Source of the DNA: Opitutales bacterium
GTDB taxonomy: Bacteria > Verrucomicrobiota > Verrucomicrobiia > Opitutales > Opitutaceae
Direction: 5' to 3'
Assembly: GCA_021772595.1 (NCBI GenBank)
Contig: JAJFLS010000308.1
Span: 1 to 9,075 of the forward strand
DNA: 9,075 bases
The position numbers were made by a program, and so were the translations under genes. The stretch's first letter is position 1. Each line of letters begins with the position of its first letter. The notes beneath the pieces were generated by a model. That model made no database searches, was not told the DNA's origin, and was given only the letters and a program-made list of their open reading frames with translations. Positions 7,587 to 9,075 of this stretch are shown here, piece by piece.

Positions 7587-8759
7587 ATGAAAAATCGTAA
7601 TCTCATTCTATCCATTCTCGTTGCCGTTGGAATTTGCGCATCCGTAATATACGCGGCCCCTCCTCCCGGAAAGGGTCCAAACAAGGGAGGCGGTGGTGAC
7701 GACAGCACTCCAAGCCTCGATCATAGAGGATTGCAGGACGGTCTAATTCAAATGGGAACCTCAGGAGGTTGGGGGCAAGACCTAGCGAATGGCTATTGCT
7801 GTGCGGGAACTTTAGGATCTTTGGTGGAAGATGGGAATGGCAACATCTACATTTTGAGCAACTATCATGTCTTGGCTGCGGATATCGTTAATGGAGGGAA
7901 CGGCGTGCTCACGACTCTTGGAAGTTCGATCATTCATCCTGGCCTAATCGATGTAGGATGCGATGCAAGTAACTCGATCGATGTGGCGGGATTTGCGAGA
8001 GCGGCGTTGCCGCTGGTTTCCGCTGGTACGCATGACCTTGCTCTCTATGCGGCTGCGAATGTGGATGCCGCCATCGCTTTGGTAGATCCAGGAGTAGTTG
8101 ACGAAACCGGCGCGATCCTGGGGATCGGTACGATCTCCTCGAATACGGTTGATGCATTTTCAAGGCAACGCGTTAAAAAGAGCGGTCGAACCACCGGATT
8201 TTCCAAGAGTCGAGTTAGCGGTTTGAATGCGACAATACGTGTCAGCTACGAGAACGAATGCGCTGGTGGAACGATAGGTACAGCAACATTTACCGGTCAA
8301 ATTGTAATCGAAAACAAAGGCAGCAAATTTCTCGCTGGTGGTGATTCAGGATCCCTAATGATGGAAGATGTCGATACGAATCCTCGCGCGGTCGGCTTGC
8401 TCTTCGCGGGAAGCAATCGGACGGCGATTGCGAATCCGATCCAGGAAGTACTTAGCGTTTTGAATGTTTCCATGGTCGGCATTGAAACAGAGTCTTCAAG
8501 TTCTGCTGAAACGTCTAACGAGAGTTCGAGTCAACGTGCTCGATTCGCCTCGGCTCGGGCAGCTCAGAATCGCGCATCCGCTGGATTGATGAATGCTAGA
8601 GGCGTGGTCGGCCACGCCGTAGGGCAGGGCGCCAATAACCAGCCCGTCATCAAAGTGTACGTGGAGTCGATTTCTGGATACGACCGCAGCAAGGTTCCGG
8701 CCTTTGTGGATGGTATCCGTGTCGTCGTTGAAGAAACAGGCAAGATCGTCGCGTTCTAG
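7587..8759 (+). CDS. Secreted trypsin-like serine protease with C-terminal extra domain
   Basis: The 390 aa protein is predicted to be an exported endopeptidase. The start at 7587 is chosen because MKNRNLILSILVAVGICASV begins a clear signal peptide, cleaved near Ala23. An in-frame ATG at 7554 is the alternative. Neither has a Shine-Dalgarno sequence. A Gly/Pro/Lys-rich linker (24-40) precedes the protease domain (about 45-292). The triad is recognisable as SNYHVLA (H94), HDLALY (D150) and GGDSGS (S254), together with the family block KKSGRTTGF (197-205) and a VGLLFAGS strand after the serine. Cys residues in NGYCCAG, VGCD and NECAG may form disulfides. A Ser/Glu/Arg/Ala-rich linker (about 296-333) leads to a C-terminal unit (336-390) containing VVGHAVGQG, PVIKVYVE and a hydrophobic end, VVVEETGKIVAF. 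The specificity is unknown. The gene is flanked by two versions of the same minus-strand 3' end and has no partner in an operon. Confidence 0.88.
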   Translation: MKNRNLILSILVAVGICASVIYAAPPPGKGPNKGGGGDDSTPSLDHRGLQDGLIQMGTSGGWGQDLANGYCCAGTLGSLVEDGNGNIYILSNYHVLAADIVNGGNGVLTTLGSSIIHPGLIDVGCDASNSIDVAGFARAALPLVSAGTHDLALYAAANVDAAIALVDPGVVDETGAILGIGTISSNTVDAFSRQRVKKSGRTTGFSKSRVSGLNATIRVSYENECAGGTIGTATFTGQIVIENKGSKFLAGGDSGSLMMEDVDTNPRAVGLLFAGSNRTAIANPIQEVLSVLNVSMVGIETESSSSAETSNESSSQRARFASARAAQNRASAGLMNARGVVGHAVGQGANNQPVIKVYVESISGYDRSKVPAFVDGIRVVVEETGKIVAF

Positions 8760-8806
8760 TAAAGCGATCTTCCAATGCGCTTGGCGGGACGTCGTTCAGA
8801 CGCGAC

Positions 8807-9075
8807 CTAATTTCGAAAACCGTATTCGAGCACGAAATACTGGGGAGAAAACGCGGAGAGGGGCTCCTTGACTTTTTCCAGCTCTTCGGCGGGGCCGTGT
8901 ACTTCTAGACGAGTCACTTCGGCGGTTTGGAGAAACTCTTCGAGAAGCGCGCCTACGTTGTCGAGGTGGGCTAACAGGCCTTCGCCACCGACGTAGCCTT
9001 CACGGCAATGGACCGCGTTTCCGTCGAAGCTGAATCCGTAGTAAAGGCAGCTAGGCTCGTTTCTCGTCAGTGCGA
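8807..9075 (-). CDS. Small ABM-like alpha/beta protein (5' end outside window)
   Basis: A minus-strand frame enters from the right edge and gives 88 residues before TAG at 8809-8807. The part seen runs from CLYYGFSFDGNAVHCREGY through GLLAHLDNVGALLEEFL and RLEVHGPAEELEKVKEPL to FSPQYFVLEYGFRN. The alternation of beta strand, helix with HLDNVG, strand RLEVHGP and short helix is what I associate with proteins of the dimeric alpha/beta-barrel type related to antibiotic biosynthesis monooxygenases. That assignment is from recall of similar sequences and is moderate at best; the protein may be an uncharacterised conserved family. The gene is convergent with the serine protease, 47 bases apart, with no clear shared terminator. 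The coding status is strong: no stop in 88 codons, protein-like composition and a diverged homologous 3' end at 7154-7202. Confidence 0.7.
   Translation of the reverse strand, partial: ALTRNEPSCLYYGFSFDGNAVHCREGYVGGEGLLAHLDNVGALLEEFLQTAEVTRLEVHGPAEELEKVKEPLSAFSPQYFVLEYGFRN

Noticed and set aside
8760..8806. Bidirectional terminator between the protease and the right-edge gene
   Set aside because: Only four-base stems (CCAA/TTGG, CGTC/GACG) are present and no T run follows on either strand.
7154..8858. Insertion sequence or transposon carrying the protease
   Set aside because: There is no transposase or integrase, no terminal inverted repeats and no target-site duplication. The flanking similarity is a diverged gene end.

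Overview
The window reads as chromosomal DNA from a free-living, probably marine bacterium of the Verrucomicrobiota (Opitutae-like) or a similar group. This placement is an inference from recall: a secreted two-domain amidohydrolase paired with a smaller amidohydrolase, an M1 aminopeptidase with HEAT-type repeats, mid-range GC by eye, and several starts without a Shine-Dalgarno sequence. No rRNA, tRNA or other phylogenetic marker is present to fix it.

Left part (1-4460, minus strand): a two-gene operon of exported COG1228-type amidohydrolases. The upstream gene (1272-4460) encodes 1062 aa with two amidohydrolase domains in one chain, of which only the second keeps the metal ligands. Its stop overlaps the start of the second gene (TAATG), which runs off the left edge (at least 424 aa) and has lost every recognisable metal ligand.

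Middle (4515-7157, plus strand): a divergently transcribed, exported M1 zinc aminopeptidase of 880 aa with a helical HEAT-like repeat region, a coiled coil and an acidic tail. Only 54 bases separate the two divergent starts, so their promoters must overlap the coding regions.

Right part (7154-9075): the M1 stop codon overlaps the stop of a minus-strand gene relic. The last codons of the relic match the 3' end of an intact minus-strand gene entering from the right edge (8807-9075), a small ABM-like alpha/beta protein. Between the two copies lie an A+T-richer, apparently gene-free stretch of about 430 bases and a secreted trypsin-like serine protease (7587-8759).

The genes fit an extracytoplasmic peptide-degradation theme: an endopeptidase (serine protease), an aminopeptidase (M1), and amidohydrolases from a superfamily branch that includes Xaa-Pro and Arg/Lys dipeptidases. 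That functional link is inferred from neighbourhood and family membership. No defence system, mobile element, CRISPR array or RNA gene was seen. The most unusual items are the gene relic with its intact partner and the set of three amidohydrolase domains with only one apparent metal site.
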